A DNA stretch of 64,000 nucleotides from Ailurus styani. Its lineage: Eukaryota; Chordata; Mammalia; Carnivora; Ailuridae. The notes below the pieces were generated by a model. The model was given only the letters and a program-made list of their open reading frames with translations. It did no database searches and was not told the DNA's origin. The position numbers and the translations under genes were made by a program. This document shows, piece after piece, positions 1 to 11,879 of this stretch; the first letter of the stretch is position 1, and each line of letters starts with the position of its first letter. Location: NCBI GenBank assembly GCA_002007465.1, contig LNAC01001236.1:124001-188000 (forward strand), in the 5' to 3' direction.

Positions 1-2384
1 GGATTGGAAACAGGGTTCGGTTCCACTGGGACTGAGGTCCATTTTATTATAGATCCACAGCCCTGATGATTTAAAATTTGAGGGCGGACAACTTTAGAAA
101 TGATTTGAAAAAAACTGGCAAACACAATTGGCAAATATAAGCAGGAGAATATAATTGATCTCTCATTCCAGATTCAGTTGAAAATAGCAGTCCTGGGGCC
201 ATTGTTAAGGCACAGAGTAAGCACAGAAATTTGGAAGTCTACCCAGTTTTTACTCCCTGAGAAACAGTGGGGGTCTTGGCTAATAGAACTGTGAATATTC
301 AGTGAAGGCTAATAATCAGTTTACCACAAAAATAGCAGCCACCACAGCTCTGACAGTGTATAGGCTTGCCAGGAAGGACACTCCATACCCACGCACAGAC
401 TTGGTAAGGGGTGGAGGAAACACCATCCTCATAAGCGAGCCTTCAAGGCATGCTTTTTGATGGTTCTGTCACAGGAAGGATTAACAATGCACAGCTTCTT
501 TCACTGCTGCCTTCACAGCTAGAATTTCAATATGCCCAGAATTTTAAGGAAGCTGTTAGTATCTAACTTAAATAGGAGTAGGCAATGATTTATATGCTTT
601 CTTGGGAAAAATAAATAAATCCCCCAAACAGCATGTTGGTTACACAGAGAGAGAGCCCCGGGGTTCAGAGCGAGCATCACATGGGGTGCACTGACTAGGG
701 GAACATTTTGGAGAGGCTTACAATTTTATTCAATTCTTGTTAGACTCAGACAAAATGCTGTTCCTCCTAGGAAAGTCCACTGAAGCTGTGCTTCTTTGTT
801 TCCTGAGATTTTCTACCCTTGAGGAATAAGGAATAAAGTACCACATAGAAGTTGAGCTGAAAGATTATAAAAACAAGCAGTGGAAATGGTAATAACATCC
901 CTCCTGGTGGGATGCCCACCCCAACAAAGGCAAGTGATGGAGAAACTTCTCAGGGACTCACTCATATAGTTCAGGGCAGTTTGCAAAAAGAAGAGGTTGA
1001 AAACCTCAACCTTGGGGCTTGATGCCTCCAGCTGTGGTGCTACAGGCCCACCTCAGTGCTACCATCAAAGCAGAACATTGTGAAACAGGGCTTGGAAAAG
1101 CCTAGTGGGTATGTCCTACAGTTGGGGAACAATGGGCCTGGTGCTGGCTTCTCAACTCTGTATTACTGAAATGGCTACACTTTTTCTAGCAGCCCATTCA
1201 GAGAGTGAAGAGAGACATGGGGCAAGACAAGGGGTAAAGACAGTGCACAGGATAAAGTGTTTGGGAAACAAAGGATAGGACAGCATTCCCACTTTTGTTC
1301 CATGACACCCACAGTGGTTCTTCTGGTGCTATATGAAGAAACACAGAAGGTAGAGGAAAGAAGCAGTAGTTTGGGACTATCCAGGTGACCAAAGCCCAGT
1401 CAAGGTAACAGTGATTGGGAGTCTGGAGGGCATCAACTGTTGGAGGGCTGGGGTAATGCTGTTCCTTTCTCAAAGGGTCCTCATTCACAGGGAGCCAGGG
1501 CGAAGTTGGATACTGTCACTTCCACAATCAAGCCAACCATCAGGAGAGACCACAAGCAGCTTACAAAACCAGTTTGGCCAGAGTGGGGCCAGAGATGCTT
1601 CTGAATGACTCACAAGATGACCAGACATTTCCTCTCCTTATGTCCCATGGCCCTTATGCCCTCCAACCCCACTGAATCCAGACTCAGAAAACGAGGGAGA
1701 AGATCTCACAACCAAACCTTATTCAACCAAACTCATACCCCGCTCCAAGATGAATGGAAAGCAGAGTGAGAGAGCAGACAGACCAGACCCTCTCACTCCT
1801 CCAAGTCACCCGAGATTAAAAAAACCCTGCACCATGGGGAGGAGATGTTACACTTGGCACAGGTGGGAATTTTAGCTGTAATGGAACCGTAATAACTTAA
1901 AGTAACCAGAAATATAAGAAAAGGGGGGTGGGGCAGACATGCCAGAGATGAAACTGAGGTTAAGAGAAGTAAGCTTCCCAGAATTCAGTTATTAAGGTGG
2001 GATGTGAAACCAGGTCATTTTGGCTCTAAAAAACATACTTTTTCTCTCAAGCATCTTATTTTTCCAGGCTTTTATTTTGGTGATGGGAATAGTCAAAGTT
2101 CACGTTCAGAAAGAACTTCCGGGATGTACAAATGTTGGCAATAAAAGGGATTATAAATAGAAGGATATATTACAGTAGCAGCATGATAAACTGTGACAGT
2201 GGGCCACCAAATGGTGATCCAGGCATATGGTAATGGGGAGAGCCAGCAGCAGGCAAGAGGTCAATATTTTAGAAACTGGGCAATATAATCTGGCAGACAC
2301 TAAGTGGGCAAAGGCAACAGTCTTGCAGGAAGACTGTGACAGACTGCATTTTTTAAAGATTACCTTAACAGTATCTCCAAATAT
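1..2384. other. Unexplained, mostly single-copy DNA
   Basis: No repeat family, splice-flanked exon or conserved peptide was recognised. Base composition is a little richer in G+C than most of the window, especially 950-1850. Two short frames overlap on opposite strands (1198-1488 minus, 96 codons; 1411-1608 plus, 65 codons), but neither shows a domain, signal peptide or codon pattern that suggests selection. It could be unique sequence or a very old, unrecognised retroviral relic. Confidence 0.5.
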
Positions 2385-2700
2385 TTAGTTCTTATAGAAC
2401 TGTTACTCCCCCATCAAGAGGTGTGGTCTATGTTCCCTCTCCTGAACCTGGGTGGGCCTTTATGCTTTGACCAACAGAGTATGGCTGAAGTGTTCTGAGA
2501 TTAGATTTAAAAAATGTCATGCACTCAAAGCATGCTTGCTTTTGAAACCCAACCACCATGCTGTAAGCCTAAGCAGCCCAGAAGCTGCCCAGAGAGGCTC
2601 ATGTGGAGAAAAATGAAAGACCACAGATCATAGCCCCTGGATTAGCTGCCATGCGAATGACCCATCTTGAAAGTGGTTCCTCAGTGTGCAAGAAGCATAA
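2385..2700 (+). mobile_element. Ancient LTR-like interspersed repeat fragment
   Basis: The stretch with 'AAGAGGTGTGGTCTATGT', then 'CCAACAGAGTATGGCTGAAG' and 'ACCCAACCACCATGCTGT', resembles a dispersed mammalian repeat that I remember, probably a retroviral LTR, although I cannot name the family. There are no clear ends and no target-site duplication. Orientation follows the remembered consensus. Confidence 0.35.
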
Positions 2701-2714
2701 TATTTTGGGGAGGA

Positions 2715-3370
2715 AAAACAAATTTTCCTCTACCTTTTAGGTTCTTGGCTGAGACTCCCTTATAGTAAAAAGAATGAACAGGGGGAAAACATATGTTTAA
2801 TAACATGTATACCTCCTATATACATGGTCGATGCCCAGGAAAACTAAATCACCTTCCTGAAATGGGACAAGCCACCACCTTAAACACTATCTCTAGCTAA
2901 AGACAAAAGGATATTGGTGGGAGGGGCAGTCCCGGGAGGTTAACAAGCAAAGCAATAAGAGTATTGTTGTGGGCGCCTGGGTGGCTCAGTGGGTTAAAGC
3001 CTCTGCCTTCAGCTCAGGTCATGATCCCAGGGTCCAGGGATGGAGGCCTGCACTGGGCTCTCTGCTCGGCAGGGAGCCTGCTTCCTCCTCTCTCCTCTCT
3101 GCCTACTTGTAATCCCTCTCTCTGTGTCAAATAAATAAAGAAAATCTTAAAAAAAAAAAAAGAGTATTGTTGTTATGCAGATCTAAGTAGTATCTTCTCA
3201 ACTGATAAGTTACTACGGATTTAGAGTCATTCTCTTCTGTACAGAAAGGGAGACACCCCTACAAATGGAGTTTCCCTTATAAATATAAATATCTCTTTTA
3301 AAAAAGTCTCTTACAAATGTCACTTAAAAAACTCAGTTTTCAGAGTGTTTTTCCATGTCTGCTTTTTTGT
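2715..3370 (+). mobile_element. Possible LTR-like repeat split by a SINE
   Basis: The sequence on either side of the SINE at 2971-3160 reads as one continuous unit once the SINE is removed. Motifs such as 'GGGAGGTTAACAAGCAAAGC' before it and 'GGGAGACACCCCTACAAATG' after it recall a dispersed carnivore LTR. No terminal repeats were identified. It could instead be unique DNA that was interrupted by the SINE. Confidence 0.3.
2971..3160 (+). mobile_element. Can-SINE (tRNA-Lys SINE, mustelid-type subfamily)
   Basis: The copy starts with the GGGCGCCTGGGTGGCTCAG head, which holds the A box. A B-box region, a CT-rich stretch, an (AAATA) region and a 12-A tail follow. A perfect 13-bp target-site duplication, AGAGTATTGTTGT, flanks it at 2958-2970 and 3161-3173. 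This is a complete, fairly young insertion. Confidence 0.96.
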
Positions 3371-4921
3371 AAAAAATAAATAATTAGCCTAAAATAATCA
3401 TTATGCCAATGTGGCATATTTTGGGATGGCATCTTTTGCTCCCCTTCAATACTTACGAAAATTTTTTTAAGCCTCTCTGGGATTTGTTAGGCTGTATCTT
3501 GTCATTGTTTTCATCTGTGTACTCAGACAGACTTAGACTGAATTGATAGGGTTACATATTGACTTCAAGTTCCTGACCATTTGTTCTTAAACTATGAAAT
3601 TAAAACTATTTTACTGGCAATCAGGAAACAAAACAAAACAAAAGCAGTTTATACCACATGGAGCAAAAAGGAGTCTGTTTTCAGGAAAAGCCCTATTAAA
3701 ATTATAGATTTATATACACGGTTAACGTGTATTTATTTTCTCAAGCTTATAAAGTTTGGGGATGGTTCTGAAACTGCTGAAAAGCATAAAGTTGAACAAA
3801 ACCCAAAATGGCTACACTAACGCTTCAGCAAAGCTGGATTTTCCTTTCTTTCTCTCTGCTGCAAACCATCCTTCCTCCTTTCTTAGCCTTTTGTTTTAGG
3901 AACATGGTACCACCCTGAAGACATGAGAAAGGAGGCTGGTAGCAAGCACACAATTCCGGTCAAAATGGATTAGATCCTGTTTTTCCTATTCCCCACCTAG
4001 CCCCTTCCTCCATGCAGGCTTGCAGATTTTGAAGGCCATAGCCTGTGGCGGCCTCCTTTGTTCAGCAAAGCAATAAAGCTCCTGTTCCTCTTTATCCCAA
4101 ACTCTGTCTTCACCCATTGTTTCAGTTCTGAAGCACAGAGGATGGCTTTCGACAACAGTTTGTCTCACAGTAATGCATAAGTGATAAAGGGATGCAGTCA
4201 CAGCCCTGGACAACAGGAACTGGGCTCTAATCTCTTAGTATATATGGGAAAAACTTATGACCATCCCCTAGCTTAGAAGAACTGGCTTATGAAACAGAAC
4301 TTTGGAAATGAGGAATAAGATACATCATCTGTTTCTAGACCTTGGGTCAAAAGTAGGGGCTTAGTCCCATGAATCAAAGTAGAAGTCCAATAAGCAAGCA
4401 CTTGATTAGGGCAGGTTTAACAAGTCTGACTTGATGCTCAATGAGTTAATTGGCCTCAGATATGGGAACAGCAAGGGCTATCCTGAGGGACTAGAAGCCA
4501 AGCATGTCATTTTATTGAGTTTTGTACCAGACCATATGCGTCATTTCAGGATTCTAGTGCCAGAATGGCAAACGAGTTTCAACTTTCAGACAACTCTGAT
4601 TTATTAGTAGTGGTTGCCTAGAGTAATACATTGAGAGAGGCTGTGAGGCAGCATCCAGGCTCAGCGGGAAAGATGGGATGACTGATTAATGATGTCTTTC
4701 ACCAGTGCAGACAAAGCTACGCGACATGCATACCATCCTTTCCCTAAGCCTGTGTTAGATGTGACTAACTGCAACATAAATGTGCCCCTCATCACAGGAC
4801 CCAGTATGAAAACAAATTCAAGATGCCTTTACTGCTTTGTACAGTATCGGGTGTTTACTATGAATATAAGAACAAATCTATTGTCATAAGATTAGTGTTA
4901 AATGGGTAGTCTGAACTACCG
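3371..4921. other. No recognised feature
   Basis: AT-rich unique-looking DNA. It contains a short AAAAC run near 3628-3642 and short frames (3581-3820 plus, 3986-4213 minus, 4689-4889 plus) with no recognisable product. Confidence 0.5.
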
Positions 4922-5078
4922 GGTAGAATGACCTTGAACAAAACACTTGATCTCTTTTCTTCTGCAGCACAAGAATATAAAATCTTCTTAACAGGGTTGT
5001 TAGGAGGGTGAATGAAAGAACACCAAAGAATATGCTTTTTAGACCATGAAGGCTATGTGCATATTAGTAGTTATTAAG
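4922..5078 (+). mobile_element. MIR fragment
   Basis: 'GACCTTGAACAAAACACTTGATCTCTT' has the spacing of the MIR core (gaccttgggcaagtcacttaacctct). It is followed by an 'AGGGTTGTTAGGAGGGTGAATGA'-like block, in the usual MIR order. The copy is strongly diverged, with no visible ends. Confidence 0.6.
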
Positions 5079-5869
5079 ACTTATTTTCTTATGGCATATT
5101 CTTACCCATTTTGGCCCAAACTTTTAAGTCTTATTAGTTCCAACTCTTTTACTCTCTATACCTAATCCATCAGAAGTGCTATTCAGTCTCCCACCGCAAG
5201 GAAAAGGTCTTTTCTTTCTGTTCCCGCCAATGCCTCCTTGGTTCCTTTCTTACTACCTAATACTTATACTATGACATCATCTTCAAAACAGGTAGGTTTT
5301 CTTGGCTAAACTGGTTATCTACAATTGGGTGAAGCTATAGGTAGGAAGAAATAAAGTCAGGACAAATAGTGGAGGAGAATCAGGCAGACAAACTGAGGGA
5401 CCAGAAACTGGACAGAGAAAAACAGCATCAAGTGTCCAAGTGGACTGCTAAAATGTAGAAATAGAGTGCAAACCTGAATTGTGAGTCAAAAATCCAGGTA
5501 AGAGTCTGGCATAGCCAGAGTCAAAATGCAGAGAGATAAGCAGGCAAGAGATGGAGGACAGAAATATCAAGAAGTTTTCTAATAAATCCACACTGAAATT
5601 AAGAGCTTCCATCTGCTTCCCCAGAAGGTGTCATCCTACATTTCCTAGTTTCACTCAGATCATCTCATTTTCATGTTTTGTTTTGTTGTGTTTTAATATA
5701 TTGGGATTTTTCATACATGCATTCTTTTTTTTTCATATATACATTCTTTTAAAAAACAGTGATTTATTGTCAAAAACTTTGAAAGCTACCATCCTACGTC
5801 AATTTTCCTGCATTTTTAAATAGGTCTGCATGCTATTTATCAAATATTGAGTACATTTTCCCATCTCTA
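5079..5869. other. No recognised feature
   Basis: AT-rich sequence. Near 5707-5750 a short direct duplication shows 'CATACATGCATTC' followed by 'CATATATACATTC', each with a T run. The 5551-5823 plus frame is a hydrophobic, T-driven chance frame. Confidence 0.45.
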
Positions 5870-6165
5870 CTTGACTTATGCTCTGGGGGCCATCCTCAGA
5901 CCCCCATCTTAATTTCCTTCTAGCCTCCCCTATTGAAATCTTCTCCATGGTGTAAAACCCAGTTCATATGGCTCCAATTCTGAGTTAACACCTAGGAACC
6001 TCTGTCTTTCCCCCTCTCCTCATAGAGTTTTTAACATTATGCATTTAGCAATTATCACACCTCATATTGCCAGCTATCTTTGAAAAATGCAGGTGCCTGA
6101 TTTCTTCACACTGGATTGTAAATTCATCTCCAAAGGGTATCAAAAATGGTTTCCATGCTTTTTAT
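5870..6165 (+). mobile_element. L2 LINE 3' fragment
   Basis: CT-rich sequence passes into 'CACTGGATTGTAAATTCATCTCC', which matches the L2 3' region (ccactagattgtaagctccttg). Diverged and truncated. Confidence 0.45.
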
Positions 6166-6254
6166 TTCTTTAACTAAACTTTACCTACAATAGGGAACTT
6201 TTAATAGTTTTAAATAAATATAAATTCAAAATATAATTGGTTTATGGATACTTC

Positions 6255-6456
6255 TTTTTTTTTAAAAAAAATTTTATTTATTTCACAGAAAGAGAAATGG
6301 AGTGCATGAGCAGGAGGTAGGGGGGAGGCAGAGGGAGAATGAGAAGCAGACACCCCAGTGAGCAGGGAGCCTGACATAGGGCTGAATTCCAGGAGCCCAA
6401 GATCATGACCTGAGCAGAAGGCAGACACTTAACTGACTCAGCCACCCAGGTACTCC
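6255..6456 (-). mobile_element. Can-SINE, antisense, older subfamily
   Basis: Read on the minus strand, the copy has a diverged GGAGTACCTGGGTGGCTGAG head and an A/T-rich tail at its left end. A short GATACTTC duplication at 6247-6254 and 6465-6472 marks the insertion. Two overlapping minus-strand frames here (6210-6562) are only SINE translation. Confidence 0.9.
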
Positions 6457-7963
6457 TACCTACAGATACTTCCCTGTTATAAATGGATTCTACTGATTCT
6501 AGAATTAAACAACACATAGCCAGAAAAAGAAAAGAGAGCACATTAATTTTCATCATGCACAAAAAACACCCAGATGCATTCTTTCTTTAATCACAAACCA
6601 AGCATCAGACCTAAAAGGGTATTTCTATAATGCTGTATTGGGTTTAAAAAATATTTTTTCACAACTTGGATGATTTTAAACTATAATTTTAAAAGAAGCA
6701 ATGTTCCCATGCACAGAAAATTTCTATCACCTGTTTCATCTCTTAGACAAAGTTAATCTGTTTTGATTTCACAATGCCAGAGCATTTTCAAAGACACGTT
6801 GTCCTTTTCTAACTTCAACTGAAGAGACACTGTTTCATCCAACTTCTGTGAAAGTTTTAACTCATATTAAAAGTCAGATTAATAAAAGGTAATACCCAGA
6901 AATCAGTTCAACCTGATGGTTTTATTTGAATATATATTGTAGAAGAATGAGCTCATTAGTGGGTAAAAGAATAAAAATAATGTAGTTATCTGAGGAAGAG
7001 GGAAGAGAAAGTGGTGAAAAATTTGTATGGCTTCAGTGGAAAAGGCAGAATATTCTTAGCTTTCAACTTCTGTACTAGGGTCTGGGAATTATAGCTGGTC
7101 CAACATTAAGTTATCATTACTTTGCTAGCCTGTATTTCTTGATGGATTTAATGATGATGTCTTGATTTAATATGTCTGCCAAGGAAATGTATCTATTCTA
7201 TGCAACCTTGAGTATTTGCTTCCAGTCTACTGGTAAGGAACATGAAAAAAGGATAAAAGCACCTAGATGTCTAGCCCAAGGTATTTAGATCAATATTTAA
7301 GAAATGTTGAGGATAATAGAAGAACAGCAGTACCCAAGAAGAAGGTAGGAAAAAAAATCTCTTGACTAGAAGTGAAAGACTGTGGTCACACTGCCTCTTC
7401 TGACACAGTTCAGTTGAATGGGAAAAAGTCTGGGAGGAACTTGGAGAAATTATTTTGGAGCCAATAAAATTACTGTAAATGGTTCTATCTTTGAGTAAAA
7501 TGAAACATGGCATTGATGGATTGTCATGGCATGGGTAGGTCATATGTTATTCCCTATGATTTCTCTAGCCCAAGAGTCTCAATATTATTTTGCATTATGT
7601 TAAGGCAGAAAGCTACAGTGCTGAATTAGGATCTAGCTGCCTTAATAGAAACTAACTTTAGGTGGACAGTAGTGACATCTAAAAGATTAAAGGCAAACGG
7701 GCTCTAAACTATCAAAATAACACACCAACTAATCAGAACAACCTCTGGGTGTGAATAACCTACATGGCCACACCAACATATATTAGTTCTGTCTGTTGGT
7801 CACTTAGGAGGGATTTCATTGTCTCCAGTGCTATCAACATCACCATCATTTTAGCTGTTATAGTGAGACCTCTGTATAATAAGCAAAAGGCATTTGAAAA
7901 TGAAAAGAGATGATACCTCTCGCTCTGTAGAGAAGAAAGATCTCATCAGGACTGAAAAGAAAT
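6457..7963. other. No recognised feature
   Basis: AT-rich unique-looking sequence. A minus-strand frame at 7271-7543 (90 codons) has no recognisable motif. No repeat with clear ends was seen. Confidence 0.5.
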
Positions 7964-7979
7964 AAGATGTACCCTCTTC

Positions 7980-8176
7980 GGGCACCTGGCTGGCTCAGTG
8001 GGTTAAAGACTCTGCCTTTGGCTCAGGTCATGATCTCAGGGTCCTGGGATTGAGGCCCACATTGGGCTCTCTGCTCAGCAGGGAGCCTGCTTCCTCTCTC
8101 TCTCTGCCTGCCTCTCTGCCTAATTGTGATCTCTCTCTCTGTCAAATAAATAAATAAAATATTAAAAAAAAAAAAA
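7980..8176 (+). mobile_element. Can-SINE (mustelid-type)
   Basis: Full-length copy with CT-rich region, AAATAAATAAATAAAAT block and long A tail. A perfect 16-bp target-site duplication, AAGATGTACCCTCTTC, is at 7964-7979 and 8177-8192. The G in GGCACCTGGC replaces the usual G/C of the head. Confidence 0.96.
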
Positions 8177-8192
8177 AAGATGTACCCTCTTC

Positions 8193-9036
8193 CACAGTCA
8201 ACATCTCTCTGCTCCAGTAAGCCAGACTTTTCCTGTCCCCTTCCTGGGAGCTGAATGTGGGAATCTGTCGAATTCAGGGGAGGAATACTGCAGAAAGCAC
8301 CACAGGCCTGCCAAAAGCCTTGGTGTTGTTGATTATGTTCCAGCACAAAGAAAATCTGGTTTGGGTTATTGCTGGCTATTTCAGTGCTAATAAAATTGGC
8401 CAGATGACCAATTCAATACTGGTAATAAATACCAGCCTCCAGGTGCAGGGACAGAGAAAAATGTGGCAGGCCGAGTGAGTGCCAGGAAGTCAGTCAGAAA
8501 GTAAGCAACAAACTCTGTTCCTTTGACTGATGGTCCCTCTTATTTTCTTCTCATTAGGATTAAGGTGGCCGAGGGAAAGACCTAGAACAAGGTCATAAAT
8601 ACACATCTAAGGTAGGATCCAAACACTTGCAAGATCTGGAGGTGGAATACAGTGATAGGACAACCATGGGGGTCTAGCAAGAGGAAGAAGTAAATATGAA
8701 GGCCCTGAAGGAGTTTTTCTCCACTGAAGCACTTTTGAAACTTGGTTTCAAAGTGATGTGGATGCCATGATTACTTGTGTGAGGAAATTCATTTAAAGCA
8801 ATGTCCCAATGTCTGTTCATGGTTAAAATGGACAAAAACTATTGTATGAGTACTCAGTTCTAGTGACAGAAATTTAACACTTTTTAAAAACGATTTATCA
8901 AAACAGTAAGAATTAGGGGCACAGTATACAGAAATGATGCTAAGAGAAAGAAGTCAAGGTATTTATGTGACTCAACTCTACAGAACCCTAGAGTAGAAAG
9001 AGACTTAAGGGTTATCTATCCAGTCTTTGTGCTAAA
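8193..9036. other. No recognised feature
   Basis: Unique-looking DNA. A plus frame at 8257-8478 (73 codons) continues from the SINE flank and has no domain signature. Confidence 0.5.
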
Positions 9037-9052
9037 GCAGAAATCCCTCTTT

Positions 9053-9264
9053 AAAAAAAAAAAAAGATTTTTATTTATTTGAGAGAGAGAGAAAGAGAGA
9101 GTACTTGAGTAGGAGGGGCAGAAGGAAAGGGAGAAAGAGAATCTTAAGCAGACTCCACGCTGAGCATGGAGCCTGCCCCAGGGCTTGATTCCAGGACCCT
9201 GAGATCATGACCTGAGCCAAACCAAGAGTCAGATGCTTAACCAAATGCACCACCCAGGTGCACT
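9053..9264 (-). mobile_element. Can-SINE, antisense
   Basis: Poly-A tail on the minus strand (T/A run at left), GA-rich middle and a GTGCACCTGGGTGGTGCAT head. An imperfect duplication around GCAGAAA..CTCTT sits at about 9038-9052 and 9265-9277. A diverged, older copy. Confidence 0.9.
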
Positions 9265-9494
9265 GCAGAAAGCTCTTCAAAATATTCATGATAGGCAGTT
9301 ATCTGGGGGCTTGTTAAGTGCAACCAGGGATAATGAGCTCACTCTTTTTTGATTCAGTCTATCAAATTACTCCTTCATATAGTGACTTTAAGTCAGCTTC
9401 CTTGACCTCCTATTCAGTTTCTAGTTGCACCCAATAATTTCATCTACTCTTTGGCCTGACATACGTTCATTTATATTCACAGCTAGGAACTTAC

Positions 9495-9672
9495 AAGCTA
9501 TAAACTTTGGGCAAGTTCCTTAATTTCTCTGTCCCTGTTTCTTCTTTTTTAAATGGAGATTATAATAGTATCCATCTCAGAAAGATGTTTGAAGGGCTAA
9601 ATGAATAAATACATGTAAAGTATTTAGAATAGTAACTAACAAATGACAGGCAGTCAATACATGGCTGTTGAA
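9495..9672 (+). mobile_element. MIR
   Basis: Long MIR match in order: 'TTGGGCAAGTTCCTTAATTTCTCTGTCCC', 'AAATGGAGATTATAATAGTA', 'GGGCTAAATGAATAAATACATG' and 'CAGTCAATACATGGCTG'. It covers the core through the 3' end. One of the better-kept MIR copies here. Confidence 0.8.
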
Positions 9673-9827
9673 TGATTTAAGAACTTTTGACAATTACACA
9701 AAGATAAGAGTGATAACTAGTATGCTGGAAAGCATAGTTAGAATTCTAAAAGATTTGATTAGGTTATGGCAATCTAACAAAATTCACAAGATTAAAATTA
9801 GTAGTGATAAGTTTAAAAAACAATTCT

Positions 9828-10012
9828 GGGGATGCCTGGGTGGCTCAGTTGGTTTAGTGTCTGCCTTTGGCTAAGGTCATGATCTCAAGGTCCTGGAATG
9901 TAGCCCCGTGTCAGGCTCCCTGCTCAGAGGGGTGTTTCTCCCTCTCTCTCCTCCTACCCCCTACTTGTGCTCTCTTTTTCTCTCTCAAATAAATAAATAA
10001 AATCTTAAAAAA
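9828..10012 (+). mobile_element. Can-SINE, older subfamily
   Basis: Head GGGATGCCTGGGTGGCTCAG, with 'GGTTTAGTGTCTGCC' in place of the mustelid-type TTAAAGCC, a CT-rich body and an A/T tail. Flanking AATTCT words suggest a short or decayed duplication. Confidence 0.9.
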
Positions 10013-10194
10013 AATTTTTTTTAATTCTGTGCCAAATGAATATTTAGATCAGAACAGCGACTTAATTTATAATGGAAGAAAATAGGGTTTAATGACAACA
10101 GAAATGAAAACCTTTGGAAAGTGTCTTGACCACAAAACTAGCTTAAGCTAAGAGTAGGACTTGTCTATTTAAAAGTCAGTGCAGAGTTGGAGCA

Positions 10195-10735
10195 GTATGT
10201 ATAAAAAAATGTGGATTGTATGTGACACTATACTAAAATATACATGCGACCCAAAAATGTGCCATTTCGGCATGTGGATTATTTTGAGCTAGAACCAATC
10301 AAGACCAGCAGACTTAGGAAAAACTTTGACTTCTCCCTTAACTGCCTAGAAGAATTTAAAACAAGGGGGGTCTGGCCTAAAACAGAAGCTCTGACCAGAG
10401 ATATTATTATTATTATTATTTTTAATCTAAAAAATCTACCTGCATGGCAGGACAAACACCTGATTACCAAACATCTGCTCTAATCTTTCTGTGAATTGTC
10501 CTTCTCTCGCTTTGAAGAGGCCCCTCCCTACCCCATTCCTTATCCTAGGATGGCACGTTAGCCTCAATTCCCTGATTGCCTTTGGGTCTCACATTTTTTA
10601 TAGGCTCCCATACCTATGAAGTTAAATTTGTTTTTCTCCTGTTAATCTGTCTTATGTCAATTTAATTATTAGACCAGCCAAAAAACCTAGAGGGGAAAAG
10701 GGAGAATTTTTCCTTCAATAACCCTATCTCTCTAG
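10195..10735 (+). mobile_element. Probable ERV solo-LTR-like block
   Basis: The middle ('AATGTGCCATTTCGGCATG', 'AAACTTTGACTTCTCCCTTA') and the end ('CTGTCTTATGTCAATTTAAT', 'AGACCAGCCAAAAAACCTAG') resemble a dispersed endogenous-retrovirus LTR with a pyrimidine-rich 3' half. No second LTR, primer-binding site or viral gene is nearby. The 79-codon plus frame at 10244-10483 lies inside it and is not a gene. The family is not named. Confidence 0.4.
10399..10422. repeat. (ATT)n microsatellite
   Basis: About six ATT units run into a T5 stretch, inside the LTR-like block. Confidence 0.85.
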
Positions 10736-11879
10736 ATCTGGATCTATATATATTTTAGAATATGTATAGCCAATACCTCTGAGGAAAGGGTAGGGTTGGG
10801 AGACTTGGATGTTGCATTGTTGTAAGCTCCTCAACCATATTAAGCTATAAATCTATATTATTTTTATAATGATATAATGATTTATAATGATTTTATGATC
10901 ATTTTATGATTATTTTTATAATATATAAAGCTATAAATATATATTATTTTTATAATGATTAAATGATAAAGGAAATGCAGTCTCAGTTTGCATTAATGGA
11001 AATAAAATGTTATATCCTTATCCATGAGCTCTAAATTCTACTAGACTGTGTTTCTAACCCTTTCCATACCATTTGGCAGCCTGGTTAAGTGTAATTCTTC
11101 TCGGAATAATTGCATCGTGCATTGGTTTTAAATGCACAAAATAAAATATAGAGGATTATAAAGGGAATTATATTAAAATTCATTATCAAAATATTTTAAA
11201 AGCACTGATATATTCATATATAATCTAGCTGTTGATACAATAATACCAAAACTTAATTTTGAAATAGAGATGAGCTTATAAAAATTTCAAATATCTATAC
11301 CAACTACGTGATATAAAAGTATCTGTGATTTTTGCTAGTTACAAAATCACAAGTATTGCTAATCCTACTGCCCTTTGTTGCGTACATTTGTAATTGAAGG
11401 AAGAGATAAGATTTTAGTTAGAGATTAGCTTTTGATGGGAGGGGAAGAGAAAGTCTTTTTTTTTTTTTTTTTTTTACCCTCTAAATTCTCACCCCACTCT
11501 AGATTGATTAGACATATATACCAAGAATCTGTGACCGAATGAGGTTATCCTATTCTTAGAAGAACATTAGTGAGTCAGAAATAAGCTAGAGGAAGACATA
11601 AAGCAGAGCAAGTGGTCTGGAAATCATGTCACATGAGAATGCTTAACCTACAGAGAAAGACAGCCTGATAATTGCCTTCAAATAATGACACAGAACTTTT
11701 GCCATGGGCCAGATACTGCTCTCAGTACTTGTCCACTGGCATTACACAGGCCAGGACTTCCCCAGACCCTTTCTGTAATCATCCGGCTTTCTTCACAGAA
11801 GAAGGAACCTCGGGGACATTATCACTGGTGTAGTTAACCGGCGAGGCTTTTTCTCCTATTTGATCAATTCATTTCAATT
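10736..11879. other. AT-rich DNA without genes
   Basis: Very AT-rich. It holds the imperfect direct repeat listed separately and a T run at about 11456-11475. No known repeat body follows the T run, so its origin is unclear. Confidence 0.5.
10842..10960. repeat. Direct repeat, 86-bp period
   Basis: 'AAGCTATAAATCTATATTA' at 10842 recurs as 'AAGCTATAAATATATATTA' at 10928. Both are followed by TTTTTATAATGAT. The intervening sequence is a series of ATAATGAT/TTATGAT variants, so the block looks like local slippage and duplication. Confidence 0.75.

Noticed and set aside
10244..10483. 79-codon frame as an ERV or host protein
   Set aside because: It sits in an LTR-like noncoding block, and an ATT microsatellite supplies the Ile run.
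11456..11475. T run as the tail of an antisense processed pseudogene
   Set aside because: No recognisable gene body or flanking duplication was found next to it.
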